The notes: generated by a model from the sequence alone, not told the origin. DNA of 35,360 nt from Nocardia xishanensis NBRC 101358 (GCF_001613365.1 NZ_BDCF01000068.1:1-35360), one strand, 5' to 3'; counted from the first letter of the stretch, positions 27,354-35,360 are shown. A program made the numbers and translations.

Positions 27354-27443
27354 ATGGAAGGCGTGGACATCGCCGCGCTGGTCGCGCAGATCCTCACGTT
27401 TCTCGGCAGTGGATCGTCCATCAATTACACCCCGGGCGCCTGA
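27354..27443 (+). CDS. Micro-peptide 1, 29 residues
   Basis: A very short gene not matching any family I recognise. The product starts MEGVDIAALVAQILTFLG, a likely amphipathic or hydrophobic helix, and ends GSGSSINYTPGA. It has two acidic and no basic residues and no signal peptide. Support comes from an AAAGGAA ribosome binding site 7 bases before the ATG, mostly G/C third positions, and a second gene 27 bases later with the same ribosome binding site context and the same C-terminal pattern GSSI-x2-TPG-x. Small acidic helical peptides in tandem without signal sequences recall corynebacterial PorA/PorH mycomembrane porins. That likeness is inference. Confidence 0.6.
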   Translation: MEGVDIAALVAQILTFLGSGSSINYTPGA

Positions 27444-27470
27444 GCGCGCCCGACAGCGAAAGGAAACCCC

Positions 27471-27566
27471 ATGGACAGCGGAAGCGCCGGACTGACCAGC
27501 CTCTTCCAGGCCATCGCCAACATGATCGCCACCGGCTCGTCGATCTCGGTCACGCCCGGACAGTGA
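27471..27566 (+). CDS. Micro-peptide 2, 31 residues
   Basis: The second member of the tandem pair. The product starts MDSGSAGLTSLFQAIANM and ends IATGSSISVTPGQ. It shares with peptide 1 the order helix, then Gly/Ser turn, then GSSI-x2-TPG plus one final residue; it too has no Lys, Arg or His and one acidic residue. The ribosome binding site GAAAGGAA lies 6-7 bases before the ATG. A bulged hairpin (27574-27603) follows directly. The two peptides may act together as a two-component assembly. No homologue is known to me; both are below the size limit of most gene callers. Confidence 0.6.
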   Translation: MDSGSAGLTSLFQAIANMIATGSSISVTPGQ

Positions 27567-27573
27567 TCGCGCC

Positions 27574-27603
27574 GGGCGGGGCCGGTCGAGCGTCGGCCCG
27601 CCC
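27574..27603. terminator. Hairpin after the micro-peptide genes
   Basis: GGGCGGG (27574-27580) pairs with CCCGCCC (27597-27603), with three more inner pairs after a one-base bulge. It lies between the second peptide gene and the convergent hydrolase stop at 27623. Confidence 0.5.
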
Positions 27604-27622
27604 CGTCTCGGCCGCGCCGCGC

Positions 27623-28330
27623 TCAGTTCGCCGCGGCGCCCGCGATGATCTCCGCCAATTCCGCGGGCTTCGACCACATCGGCCAGTGGCCGGTCGGCAG
27701 GTCGATCAGCGTCGCGTCGATGCGGGCGATCTCGCTGAACACCGGCGCCTCGCCGCTCGTGCTCAACTGCCGCACCAGCTCCGCGGTGATGCTGGTGCAC
27801 ACCACCGTCGTCGGCACGGCGAGGCGCGCGGGCGAATCACTCAGGCGCAGCGGCGCACCCGCGATGCTCGCCGGCTCCGACACCGCGCGCTCCCGGAACC
27901 GGGCCAGCTGCGCCGGGTCGAGCCCGACCAGGCTGTCGCCCTCCTCCGCCAATTGCTCCCAGCTCGGTAGCGGGTACTCGCGCGCCGCGCCGAGCGAATC
28001 GTTGAGCACGAAACCGTCCGGCACCGGCGCGCAGTCGACGTACACCGCGTGCACGAAGCGCTCCGGCGCGACATCGGTGGCCAGGTAGCCCGGCGACGCC
28101 GCACCCGAATGAGCCACCAGCACAGCGGATTCCGCGGGATCGATGGCCGCGAGGATGGCGCCGGCCTGCTCCTCGATGGTGGCCGCGAACCGGTCGTCGT
28201 CGGCGGGGTCGAGACCGGGCAGCGTCAGCGCGTGCACCTCGAAGCCGCGTCCGCGCAGGTCCTCGGCCACCTCGTCCCACGCCCACGCGCCGAGCCAGAA
28301 TCCGGGAACAAGCAAGATCGGTGTCGCCAT
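27623..28330 (-). CDS. Alpha/beta hydrolase fold protein
   Basis: A 235-residue single-domain alpha/beta hydrolase of the EstA/salicylate-esterase-like type. The oxyanion region is LLVPGFWLGAWAWDEV. The nucleophile elbow AHSGA carries Ser75, where the first and last small residues replace the usual Gly. The catalytic His is His215 in PTGHWPMW. The acid residue is probably in the region before it. It is cytoplasmic and without signal peptide; substrate unknown. The ATG at 28330 matches the start of similarity. It converges on the micro-peptide operon and lies downstream of DUF1844 on the same strand with a 127-base gap. Confidence 0.82.
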   Translation of the reverse strand: MATPILLVPGFWLGAWAWDEVAEDLRGRGFEVHALTLPGLDPADDDRFAATIEEQAGAILAAIDPAESAVLVAHSGAASPGYLATDVAPERFVHAVYVDCAPVPDGFVLNDSLGAAREYPLPSWEQLAEEGDSLVGLDPAQLARFRERAVSEPASIAGAPLRLSDSPARLAVPTTVVCTSITAELVRQLSTSGEAPVFSEIARIDATLIDLPTGHWPMWSKPAELAEIIAGAAAN

Positions 28331-28457
28331 GTGTGCCAGCATGCCGCATCGGGCGGCGGACGCGGCCGATTCTCGCCTGTCGCAGCGTGATCGGCGGGTC
28401 AGGCGAGCGGTCGACCGGCAAACGCCACGCCGTATCGAACGGGGTGGCGCAACCGGC

Positions 28458-28799
28458 TCAGTAGACGGGGCCGGTGTACTTCTCGCCCGGACCCTTGCCC
28501 GGCTCGTCCGGGTGGGCGGAGGCTTCGCGGAACGCCCGCTGCAGGGACTGCAAACCCTCGCGGATGGGTCCCGCGTGCGGCCCGAGGTATTCGACCGAGG
28601 CCGTGACAAGGCCCGCGAGCGCCGTGATGACGCGGCGTGCCTCGTCGAGGTCGCGGCGCGGGCTGCTGTCCGGGTCATGGTCGGCGAGGCCGAGCTTTTC
28701 CGCGGCCGAACTCATCAGCATCACGGCGGCGCGGCTGATCACCTCGACGGCGGGGATGTCGGCCAGGTCACGCACGGTGGAGTCGAGCTCGTCAGTCAT
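28458..28799 (-). CDS. DUF1844 domain protein
   Basis: A 113-residue mostly helical protein of the DUF1844 family, found next to infC in many actinobacteria. The core has IPAVEVISRAAVMLMSSAAEKLGL, DLDEARRVITALAGL and GPIREGLQSLQRAFREA, and the tail EKYTGPVY is typical. Function is unknown. Two ATGs are possible, at 28799 and 28805. The first is preferred because a TAGCCT -10-like hexamer lies 7 bases before it, which would give a leaderless mRNA. It is divergent from infC, with a 518-base gap taken up largely by the infC leader. Confidence 0.82.
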   Translation of the reverse strand: MTDELDSTVRDLADIPAVEVISRAAVMLMSSAAEKLGLADHDPDSSPRRDLDEARRVITALAGLVTASVEYLGPHAGPIREGLQSLQRAFREASAHPDEPGKGPGEKYTGPVY

Positions 28800-29006
28800 G
28801 CCCATCAGGCTAGCGAGGCCGCCCGGCGTGGTCGGAGCTGGCCGATCTCCGCGGCGTTCTTCATCGGCTCGGGTTCACCAGGGGCGGCGACATGTGTGAC
28901 AGTGAGCCTGGCGTCTCGGGCCCACGGGTACGCCGCGGCGCGTCCGGATCGGCGCCGGCGCGCAACGCGCTTTTCGAGCCGATTCGGCGATAGCGGACGG
29001 CAATGC

Positions 29007-29012
29007 TAAACT
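29007..29012 (+). promoter_or_regulatory. Predicted infC operon promoter (extended -10)
   Basis: TGCTAAACT contains an extended -10 (TGn plus TAAACT, 29007-29012), with a weak TTCGGC -35 at 28983-28988 and an 18-base spacer. Transcription from about 29019 gives a leader of roughly 300 bases before infC. Confidence 0.4.
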
Positions 29013-29133
29013 TTCCGCTGACGACCGCCCCGAACTGTGTCGCCTGGCGTGACACGACCCGGGGCTGATAAGTGGAGCCCGACTCCCACCGTTACCGACG
29101 AGCAATCGTACTGGTCAAACGGTCCGGTCGCCC

Positions 29134-29250
29134 GCCCATTGTGGCGGGTTTCTTGCGCGAGAGCCGTCTCGCGCGCAAGAGTCGATGCCTGGCATCGGTG
29201 ATCGGTCGACTCGGGCCCCGTTGCGGTGAAATACCGCACCGGGGCTTTTG
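29134..29250 (+). promoter_or_regulatory. Structured infC leader with intrinsic attenuator
   Basis: Several stems follow one another: CCCGCC/GGCGGG then TTTCTT; TTGCGCGAGA paired with TCTCGCGCGCAA; GATGCC/GGCATC; and a long stem at 29215-29245 (13 of 14 pairs, loop GAAAT) followed directly by TTTTGTGTT. The last is a textbook Rho-independent terminator, rare in this window, sitting about 70 bases before the infC start. It implies transcription attenuation, as in infC-rpmI-rplT leaders elsewhere, where L20 controls read-through. The ligand here is unknown. Confidence 0.6.
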
Positions 29251-29317
29251 TGTTGAACAAGGGGTTGCAGTTATTGCCTGCGGTCGTCTGACGACACCGC
29301 TTGACCTAGGAGGCCCC

Positions 29318-29926
<609 letters not shown>

Positions 29927-29999
29927 GCCACGCCCGCAGTTATACGAACAGACACCGGCGGTCGGCGACGACCGCCGGGACGACCAGATAGAGGAATCC

Positions 30000-30194
30000 A
30001 TGCCGAAGATGAAGAGCCACAGCGGCGCCTCGAAGCGATTCAAGGTGTCCGGTAAAGGCAAGCTGCTGCGCCAGCAGGCGAACCGTCGCCACCTGTTCGA
30101 GCACAAGCCCACCCGCCGGACTCGTCGTCTGGACGGCACGGAGGTCGTCGCGGCTGCCGACGTCCGTCGCGTGAAGAAGCTGCTGGGTATCTGA
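30000..30194 (+). CDS. rpmI: Ribosomal protein bL35
   Basis: A 64-residue, strongly basic protein of the large ribosomal subunit. It starts MPKMKSHSGASKRFKVSGKG and contains RQQANRRHLFEHK, diagnostic of L35. The ATG follows AGAGGA with a short spacer. It lies 73 bases after infC and 99 bases before rplT, the standard infC-rpmI-rplT order. The first-codon coordinates place the A at 30000. Confidence 0.97.
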   Translation: MPKMKSHSGASKRFKVSGKGKLLRQQANRRHLFEHKPTRRTRRLDGTEVVAAADVRRVKKLLGI

Positions 30195-30293
30195 GTCCCC
30201 TAGGGCAGCACCGCGACCGGAGATTCCGGACGCCACCCCCGACCAACCTCCCGGGCGCCGCACGCGCCCCCTATTCGATCAAGGACTGACCAA

Positions 30294-30674
30294 GTGGCAC
30301 GCGTCAAGAGGGCCGTCAACGCTCAGAAGAAGCGCCGTTCCATCCTCGAGGCCTCCAAGGGCTACCGGGGCCAGCGCTCGCGGCTGTACCGCAAGGCCAA
30401 GGAACAGCAGCTGCACTCGCTCACCTACGCCTACCGGGACCGCCGGGCGCGCAAGGGTGACTTCCGCAAGCTGTGGATCGCCCGCATCAACGCCGCGGCG
30501 CGCATCAACGACATCACCTACAACCGCTTCATCCAGGGCCTGAAGGCCGCGGGTGTCGAGGTGGACCGCAAGATCCTGGCCGAGCTCGCCGTCTCCGACG
30601 CCGAGGCCTTCGCCGGTCTGGTCGCTGTCGCCAAGGCCGCCCTCCCGCAGGACGTCAACGCCCCGGCCGCCTGA
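30294..30674 (+). CDS. rplT: Ribosomal protein bL20
   Basis: A 126-residue, basic large-subunit protein needed early in 50S assembly. It starts ARVKRAVNAQKKRRSILE after the initiator, with KGYRGQRSRLYRKAKEQ and LWIARINAAAR typical of L20. It starts with GTG, preceded by AAGGA at 8 bases. In other bacteria L20 binds the operon leader and represses its own synthesis; the attenuator upstream of infC could be its target here, though that is not shown by sequence. Confidence 0.97.
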   Translation: MARVKRAVNAQKKRRSILEASKGYRGQRSRLYRKAKEQQLHSLTYAYRDRRARKGDFRKLWIARINAAARINDITYNRFIQGLKAAGVEVDRKILAELAVSDAEAFAGLVAVAKAALPQDVNAPAA

Positions 30675-30688
30675 TCCGGCCGACCCTG

Positions 30689-31522
30689 TTGACCAAGGGA
30701 CATCTTTCGGAACGACCCGCGGACGCGCTCTCCGAGCGCAATCCGCGGGTCGTTTCGGCTGTCAAGCTGCACCGCGCGCCGCAGCGCCGCAAGGCCGGGC
30801 TCTTCCTGGCCGAGGGGTCGAATTCGGTCACCGCGGCGCTGGAGACCGGCCGGGTGCGGGAACTGTTCTACTCCGCGGCCGCGGCGACGCGTGAGCACGA
30901 ACTGATCGCCGGTGCGGCCGCCGCGGGCGTGCGCACCACGATGGTGAGCGACCGGGCCGCCGAGCATCTCGGGGAGACCGTCACCGCGCCGGGCCTGGTC
31001 GCGGTGTGCGAGCTGGTCGACGTGCCACTGACCGACATTCTCGGCACGCGCCCGCGGATGCTCGCCGTCCCTGTCGAGATCGCCGAGCCAGGCAACGCGG
31101 GCACCCTCATCCGGGTCGCCGACGCGGTGGGCGCCGACGGCGTGGTGCTGGCAGGCGACACCGTCGACCCGCACAACGGCAAGTGCGTGCGTGCCACCGC
31201 GGGCAGCCTCTTCCACGTGCCCGTCGCCCGGCACCACGACGTCGCGGAAACCCTGGATTCCCTTGCCGCCGCGGGCATCACGCTGCTGGCCACCACCGCC
31301 GCGGGCGAGGTCGACCTGGACGAGGCCGATGAACTCTTCCAGCGTCCGATCGCCTGGTTGTTCGGTAACGAGGCGCACGGCCTCGATCCTGCCGTCGCCG
31401 CGCGCGCCGACCACCGCGTCCGCATCCCCATCCACGGCCGCGCCGAGAGCCTCAACCTCGCCGCCGCCGCGGCCATCTGTCTCTATGCCAGTTCTCGTGT
31501 GCGACACGCGGGGGCGTTCTAG
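30689..31522 (+). CDS. TrmH/SpoU family rRNA 2'-O-methyltransferase (TsnR-like)
   Basis: A 277-residue SPOUT methyltransferase that transfers a methyl group from S-adenosylmethionine to a ribose 2'-OH, probably in 23S rRNA. The N-terminal RNA-binding domain (HRAPQRRKAGLFLAEGSNSV) is followed by the knotted catalytic domain with EPGNAGTLIRVADAVGADGVVL, WLFGNEAHGL and IPIHGRAESLNLAAAAAICLY. It matches Rv1644 (tsnR) in place and sequence. The start is uncertain: the TTG at 30689, 14 bases after rplT, has no good ribosome binding site, and similarity begins only near ALSERNPR; a non-canonical start is possible. Probably translated with the rplT message. Confidence 0.88.
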   Translation: MTKGHLSERPADALSERNPRVVSAVKLHRAPQRRKAGLFLAEGSNSVTAALETGRVRELFYSAAAATREHELIAGAAAAGVRTTMVSDRAAEHLGETVTAPGLVAVCELVDVPLTDILGTRPRMLAVPVEIAEPGNAGTLIRVADAVGADGVVLAGDTVDPHNGKCVRATAGSLFHVPVARHHDVAETLDSLAAAGITLLATTAAGEVDLDEADELFQRPIAWLFGNEAHGLDPAVAARADHRVRIPIHGRAESLNLAAAAAICLYASSRVRHAGAF

Positions 31523-31525
31523 GGT
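31520..31525 (+). promoter_or_regulatory. -10 element of the 175-residue gene (leaderless)
   Basis: TAGGGT overlaps the stop codon of the methyltransferase gene and ends 6 bases before the ATG at 31532, where no ribosome binding site is present. Leaderless transcription is likely. Confidence 0.35.
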
Positions 31526-31531
31526 TCGATC

Positions 31532-32059
31532 ATGAGCGCCGGGGACGAACTACTGCGCCGGATCGAGGGCGATCCCGAGCTGGCCGGGCTGCTCGCCTGG
31601 CCGGGTGATTTCGACATCACGCGCCGTGAGCCGGTCGAGGACCTGCGGCTGCCGAGCGGTACGCCGCTCACGCCGATCGCGGGCGACCGGGCGGGCGGCA
31701 CGTTCTTCCTGTGCGGCGCGCAGGGAACGGAGCGCCCGGTGCTCTACGCCGATTCCGAAGGCGGCGCGGTGCTGCTGGCCGCCGACCTGGTCGAGGCGGT
31801 CGCCTTGATCGCGACCTACCCGTACTGGCGCGATCTCGGCACGGGCCGCCCGGTGGCCGAACTCGAGGAGGAGTTCGCCGTCGACCGGCCGGAGTTCCTT
31901 GAGGTGCGCGCGGAACTGCTCGACCGGCTCGGCATCGCCGCGCCCGGCGTGGCGGAGGCGGTGCGCAAGATGCGGGCCAGCGCCGCGCGGACGGTCCCGG
32001 ACTTCCTCCCTGTCGCTCCCGATGTGGAGGGCGACGCGGTGTACGTGCCGCTCTGGTGA
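31532..32059 (+). CDS. Hypothetical protein, possibly SUKH-like
   Basis: A 175-residue acidic cytoplasmic protein of no family I can assign firmly. The central part (GGTFFLCGAQGTERPVLYADSEGGAVLLAADLVEAVALIATYPYW) has the look of a SUKH/SMI1-KNR4-type beta-rich core followed by a helix; such proteins are often toxin immunity proteins, but no toxin gene is nearby. The C-terminal part is helical and ends DVEGDAVYVPLW. It sits between the rRNA methyltransferase and pheS, where mycobacteria carry unrelated genes. Base composition matches its neighbours. Confidence 0.6.
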   Translation: MSAGDELLRRIEGDPELAGLLAWPGDFDITRREPVEDLRLPSGTPLTPIAGDRAGGTFFLCGAQGTERPVLYADSEGGAVLLAADLVEAVALIATYPYWRDLGTGRPVAELEEEFAVDRPEFLEVRAELLDRLGIAAPGVAEAVRKMRASAARTVPDFLPVAPDVEGDAVYVPLW

Positions 32060-32191
32060 CCGACCGGGCCAGGCGCGATACCTGCGCGGATGCCCGCTTT
32101 CGTGCGCCGAGCGGCGGTGAACACGCGACCTCGGCGCCGACGCGCGGCCCGCACGCGGGTAATCCGCGTGAATCGGTCACGGCCGATCCAA

Positions 32192-32197
32192 TAGGAT
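32192..32197 (+). promoter_or_regulatory. Predicted -10 of the pheST operon
   Basis: TAGGAT at 32192-32197 is a good -10, with TGAATC at 32169-32174 as a weak -35 at a 17-base spacer. The leader is about 65 bases with no T-box or peptide leader visible. Confidence 0.35.
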
Positions 32198-32269
32198 TCC
32201 ACCAGCAGCAATGTGGGTAGGCAATAAGCCGGACCCGCGAACCGATCCCCAGGGGAGAGACGAACGATC

Positions 32270-33346
32270 GTGGCCGACGACAACACCGGAGTCGAGCAGA
32301 ACGCCGAGACGCAACCCGTCGCGCTGACCGAGGAGGCGCTGGCCGCGGCGGCGGCCGAGGCCGAGAAGGCGTTCGCGGCGGCCGCCGATCTGGACGCTCT
32401 CGCGGTGGCCAAGACCGAGCATCTCGGCGGCAAGGCGCCGCTGGCCCTCGCGCAGCGCGCCCTCGGCAGCCTGCCCAAATCGGAGAAGGCAGACGCGGGC
32501 AAGCGGGTGAACGTGGCGCGGGCGCGCGTCTCCGAGGCCTTCGAGTCCCGTCGCGCGGTGCTGCTCGCCGAGCGCGACGCGGCCGTGCTGGTGGCCGAGG
32601 CGATCGACGTCACGCTGCCCGCCCGCCGCGCACCGGTCGGCGCACGGCACCCGATCACCGTCATCTCCGAGCAGATCGCCGACGTGTTCGTCGCGATGGG
32701 CTGGGAGGTGGCCGAGGGTCCCGAGGTGGAGACCGAGCACTTCAACTTCGACGCGCTCAACTTCCTGCCGGACCATCCGGCCCGCACCATGCAGGACACC
32801 TTCCACATCGCGCCGGAGGGTTCGCGCCAGGTGCTGCGCACGCACACCTCGCCGGTGCAGGTGCGCTCCATGCTCGAGCGCGACCTGCCGATCTACGTGG
32901 TCTGCCCGGGCCGCACCTTCCGCACCGACGAGCTGGACGCCACCCACACGCCGGTGTTCTCCCAGGTGGAGGGCCTCGCGGTGGACAAGGGCCTGACCAT
33001 GGCGCATCTGCGCGGCACCCTCGACGCGTTCGCGCGCGCGCTGTTCGGCCCCGAGACGCGCACCAGGATGCGCCCGAACTACTTCCCGTTCACCGAGCCT
33101 TCCGCCGAGGTGGACGTCTGGTTCCCGGACAAGAAGGGCGGCGCGGGCTGGGTCGAGTGGGGCGGCTGCGGCATGGTCAACCCCAAGGTGCTGATAGCCA
33201 GCGGCATCGATCCCGAGGTGTACAGCGGGTTCGCGTTCGGTATGGGCCTGGAGCGCACCCTGCAGTTCCGCAACGGCATCCCGGACATGCGCGACATCGT
33301 CGAGGGCGACGTGCGGTTCACGCTGCCCTTCGGCATCCGGTCCTGA
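32270..33346 (+). CDS. pheS: Phenylalanyl-tRNA synthetase alpha subunit
   Basis: PheS forms the catalytic half of the alpha2-beta2 enzyme that charges tRNA-Phe. The 358-residue protein has an N-terminal coiled coil (about 15-105), then the class II core with RHPITVISEQIADVFVAMGWEV, the FNFDALNF and HPARTMQDTFHI motif 1-2 region, RTHTSPVQVRSM, and motif 3 at GFAFGMGLERTL. It starts with GTG after AGGGGAGAG. pheT follows 49 bases later. An N-terminal extension of about 15 residues precedes the usual start of the coiled coil, so a slightly later start is possible. Confidence 0.96.
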   Translation: MADDNTGVEQNAETQPVALTEEALAAAAAEAEKAFAAAADLDALAVAKTEHLGGKAPLALAQRALGSLPKSEKADAGKRVNVARARVSEAFESRRAVLLAERDAAVLVAEAIDVTLPARRAPVGARHPITVISEQIADVFVAMGWEVAEGPEVETEHFNFDALNFLPDHPARTMQDTFHIAPEGSRQVLRTHTSPVQVRSMLERDLPIYVVCPGRTFRTDELDATHTPVFSQVEGLAVDKGLTMAHLRGTLDAFARALFGPETRTRMRPNYFPFTEPSAEVDVWFPDKKGGAGWVEWGGCGMVNPKVLIASGIDPEVYSGFAFGMGLERTLQFRNGIPDMRDIVEGDVRFTLPFGIRS

Positions 33347-33395
33347 ACCGGCCCGATTACCCGAACTCCCTTCGATCGAGAGAGCGAAACCTCAA

Positions 33396-35360
33396 GTGCG
33401 AGTAGCGCAGTCCTGGCTGAGCGAGATCATCCAGCGCACCACGCCCGAGTGGTCGGTGACGCCGGAGGAACTGGATGCCGGGTTCGTCCGTGTGGGTCTG
33501 GAAGTCGAAGAGGTCGACAAGCTCCAGCGGGTGGCCGGTGACATCGACAAGCCGCTGGTCGTCGGCCGCGTCGCCGAGATCACCGAGCTGACCGAGTTCA
33601 AGAAGCCGATCCGCTTCTGCAAGGTCGACGTCGGTAACCCCGAGTTGCAGGAGATCGTCTGCGGCGCACGGAATTTCGCGGTCGGTGACCTGGTCGTCGT
33701 CGTGTTGCCCGGCGGTGAGCTGCCCGGCGGTTTCAAGATCGCGTCGCGCAAGACCTACGGTCACGTCTCCAACGGCATGATCTGCTCGGTCGCCGAACTC
33801 GGCATCGGCAAGGACCACTCCGGCATCCTGGTGCTCGAGCCCGGCACCGCCGAACCCGGCGCCGACGCCAACGAGCTGCTCGGCCTGAACGACACCGTGA
33901 TCGAGCTGAACATCACGCCCGACCGCGGCTACTGCTTCTCGGTGCGCGGTCTGGCCCGCGAGCTGGCCTGCGGCTTCGACCTGGAGTACGCCGACCCCGC
34001 GGTGCGCACCCTGCCCGACGACGAGGCCGACGCCTGGCCGGTGCAGCTCGAGCCGTCCTCGAAGTGCACGCGGTTCGCGGTGCGGCGGGTCACCGGCATC
34101 GACCCGAACGCGGTCAGCCCGTGGTGGCTGCAGCGACGGCTGCTGCTGTCCGGCGTGCGCCCGATCTCGCCCGCGGTCGATGTCACCAACTACGTCATGC
34201 TCGAGCTCGGTCAGCCGCTGCACGCGTTCGACGCGGACAAGCTCAGCGGCGGCCTGGTGGTCCGCACCGCGAACAAGGGCGAGACGCTGCGCACCCTGGA
34301 CGAGGTGGAGCGCGTGCTCGACGCCGAGGACGTGGTGATCGCCGACGATTCCGGCGTGGTCTCGCTGGCTGGCGTGATGGGCGGCGGCAGCACCGAGGTC
34401 GGCCCGGAGACCACCGACGTGGTGCTCGAGGCGGCCACCTGGAACCCGCTGCTGGTCTACCGCACCGCGCGCAGGCACAAGCTGGTGTCCGAGGCGGGCA
34501 AGCGCTACGAGCGCGTGGTCGATCCCGAGATCAACGTCGTCGCGCTGGACCGGGCGGCCACCCTGCTCGCCGAGATCGCGGGCGGCGTCATCGAGCCCGC
34601 GCTCACCGACGTGCGGGTGCCGACGCCGCAGGCCGAGCCGATCCGCATCGACATCGACCTGGCCGATCGCGTCGCGGGCGTCACCTACCCGACCGGCACG
34701 TCCGCCCGCAGGCTCGCCCAGATCGGCTGCACCGTCGAGGTGTCGGTGAACGAGGAGACCGGGCACGGTCAGCTGGTGGTCACCCCGCCGAGCTGGCGGC
34801 CCGACCTTGCCCAGCCCGCCGACCTGGTGGAGGAGGTGCTCCGGCTCGAGGGTCTGGAGCAGATCCCGTCGGTGCTGCCGACCGCGCCCGCCGGGCGCGG
34901 GCTCACCGCCGCGCAGCGCCGCCGCCGCGCGGTCAGCCGGGCGCTGGCCTTCGCCGGTGGTATCGAGGTGCCGCCGCCGATGTTCCTGCCGTCGGGCGTC
35001 TTCGACACCTGGGGCCTGGACGCCGACGACCCGCGCCGCGTCACCACCCGGGTGCTGAACCCGCTCGACGTGGAGCGTGCCGAACTGGCCACCACACTGC
35101 TGCCCGGCCTGTTCGAGGTGGCCGCGCGCAACATCTCCCGCGGCGCGCGTGACCTGACCGTCTACGGCATCGCCCAAGTGGTGCTGCCAGGGCCGAACAC
35201 CAGGGCGGTCGAGGCGCTTCCGGTGGACCGCCGCCCGACCGACGAGGAGATCGCCGAGCTGGTCGACTCGCTGCCCGCGCAGCCGGTGCACGTCGCCGTC
35301 GTGCTCACGGGCCGCCGCGAGCCGCGCGGACCGTGGGGTCCGGGTCGTCCCGCCGAGGCC
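33396..35360 (+). CDS. pheT: Phenylalanyl-tRNA synthetase beta subunit (runs off the window)
   Basis: The first 655 residues of PheT, usually about 830. The N-terminal domain begins VRVAQSWLSEII after a GTG start. The tRNA-binding EMAP-like domain (about 40-150; FCKVDVGNPELQEIVCGARNF and GGFKIASRKTYGHVSNGMICS) is followed by the B3/B4 editing region (about 210-390; DVTNYVMLELGQPLHAFDADKL), B5 and the catalytic-like domain. It is cytoplasmic and partners PheS, with editing of mischarged Tyr. The reading frame is open to the window end without defects. Confidence 0.95.
   Translation, partial: MRVAQSWLSEIIQRTTPEWSVTPEELDAGFVRVGLEVEEVDKLQRVAGDIDKPLVVGRVAEITELTEFKKPIRFCKVDVGNPELQEIVCGARNFAVGDLVVVVLPGGELPGGFKIASRKTYGHVSNGMICSVAELGIGKDHSGILVLEPGTAEPGADANELLGLNDTVIELNITPDRGYCFSVRGLARELACGFDLEYADPAVRTLPDDEADAWPVQLEPSSKCTRFAVRRVTGIDPNAVSPWWLQRRLLLSGVRPISPAVDVTNYVMLELGQPLHAFDADKLSGGLVVRTANKGETLRTLDEVERVLDAEDVVIADDSGVVSLAGVMGGGSTEVGPETTDVVLEAATWNPLLVYRTARRHKLVSEAGKRYERVVDPEINVVALDRAATLLAEIAGGVIEPALTDVRVPTPQAEPIRIDIDLADRVAGVTYPTGTSARRLAQIGCTVEVSVNEETGHGQLVVTPPSWRPDLAQPADLVEEVLRLEGLEQIPSVLPTAPAGRGLTAAQRRRRAVSRALAFAGGIEVPPPMFLPSGVFDTWGLDADDPRRVTTRVLNPLDVERAELATTLLPGLFEVAARNISRGARDLTVYGIAQVVLPGPNTRAVEALPVDRRPTDEEIAELVDSLPAQPVHVAVVLTGRREPRGPWGPGRPAEA

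Noticed and set aside
28875..29105. Small minus-strand frames across the infC leader
   Set aside because: They cover the predicted promoter and leader and have no ribosome binding site or similarity.
33357..35291. A 644-codon minus-strand frame opposite pheT
   Set aside because: Shadow of pheT, which shows full family motifs.

Overview
The window is about 70% GC. It uses GTG, TTG and even ATC starts, several genes look leaderless, and gene order follows the mycobacterial coaE - uvrB - universal stress protein - uvrA - infC - rpmI - rplT - tsnR - pheS - pheT stretch (Rv1631 to Rv1650 in Mycobacterium tuberculosis, from memory). This points to a mycolate-making actinomycete of the Mycobacteriales, most likely Nocardia or a close relative. 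No tRNA, rRNA, CRISPR array or insertion sequence was seen.

Layout. 1-4434: a truncated MMPL exporter (-) behind a repeat-rich operator region, an SPFH/flotillin-like protein, and a reductase plus OhrR-type MarR regulator pair. 4446-11498: a small convergent ORF, coaE fused to a GrpB domain, a secreted Ig-like protein, two tandem DUF402 paralogues (-), uvrB, and a VOC protein (-). 11569-13391: an AraC-type regulator and a cAMP-binding-type universal stress protein. 13481-17596 (-): a PAS-PAS-GGDEF cyclase, an ABM-domain protein and a HelD helicase, probably co-transcribed. 17771-18179: a frameshifted beta-ketoacyl synthase relic. 18212-23917: a hypoxia/dormancy block with a DevS/DosT-like haem sensor kinase (-), a RafH/Rv0079-like ribosome hibernation protein (+), DevR/DosR (-) and a glycogen-debranching-type glycosidase (+). 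24042-27192: uvrA with a Lys/Ala-rich tail and its own strong terminator. 27354-27603: two tandem genes for 29- and 31-residue peptides with a shared C-terminal motif. 27623-28799 (-): an alpha/beta hydrolase and DUF1844. 29007-35360: the translation block, infC (long structured leader, ATC start), rpmI, rplT, a SPOUT rRNA methyltransferase, an unrecognised 175-residue protein, pheS and truncated pheT.

How the parts connect. uvrB and uvrA are 15 kb apart but each has an exact match to the mycobacterial RecA-independent DNA-damage promoter (TGTCGGTG, 8 bases, TAnnnT), so they are probably co-induced by a PafBC-type activator. A good DosR box lies between devS and rafH, linking the hypoxia sensor to ribosome hibernation. 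The reductase-OhrR pair has two CAAT-type dyads over its predicted promoter, suggesting autoregulation by peroxide.

The most novel element is the tandem micro-peptide operon after uvrA. It is below normal gene-calling size, has two near-identical ribosome binding sites, its own promoter, leader dyad and terminator, and peptides without basic residues that loosely resemble corynebacterial PorA/PorH. That functional link is inference only.
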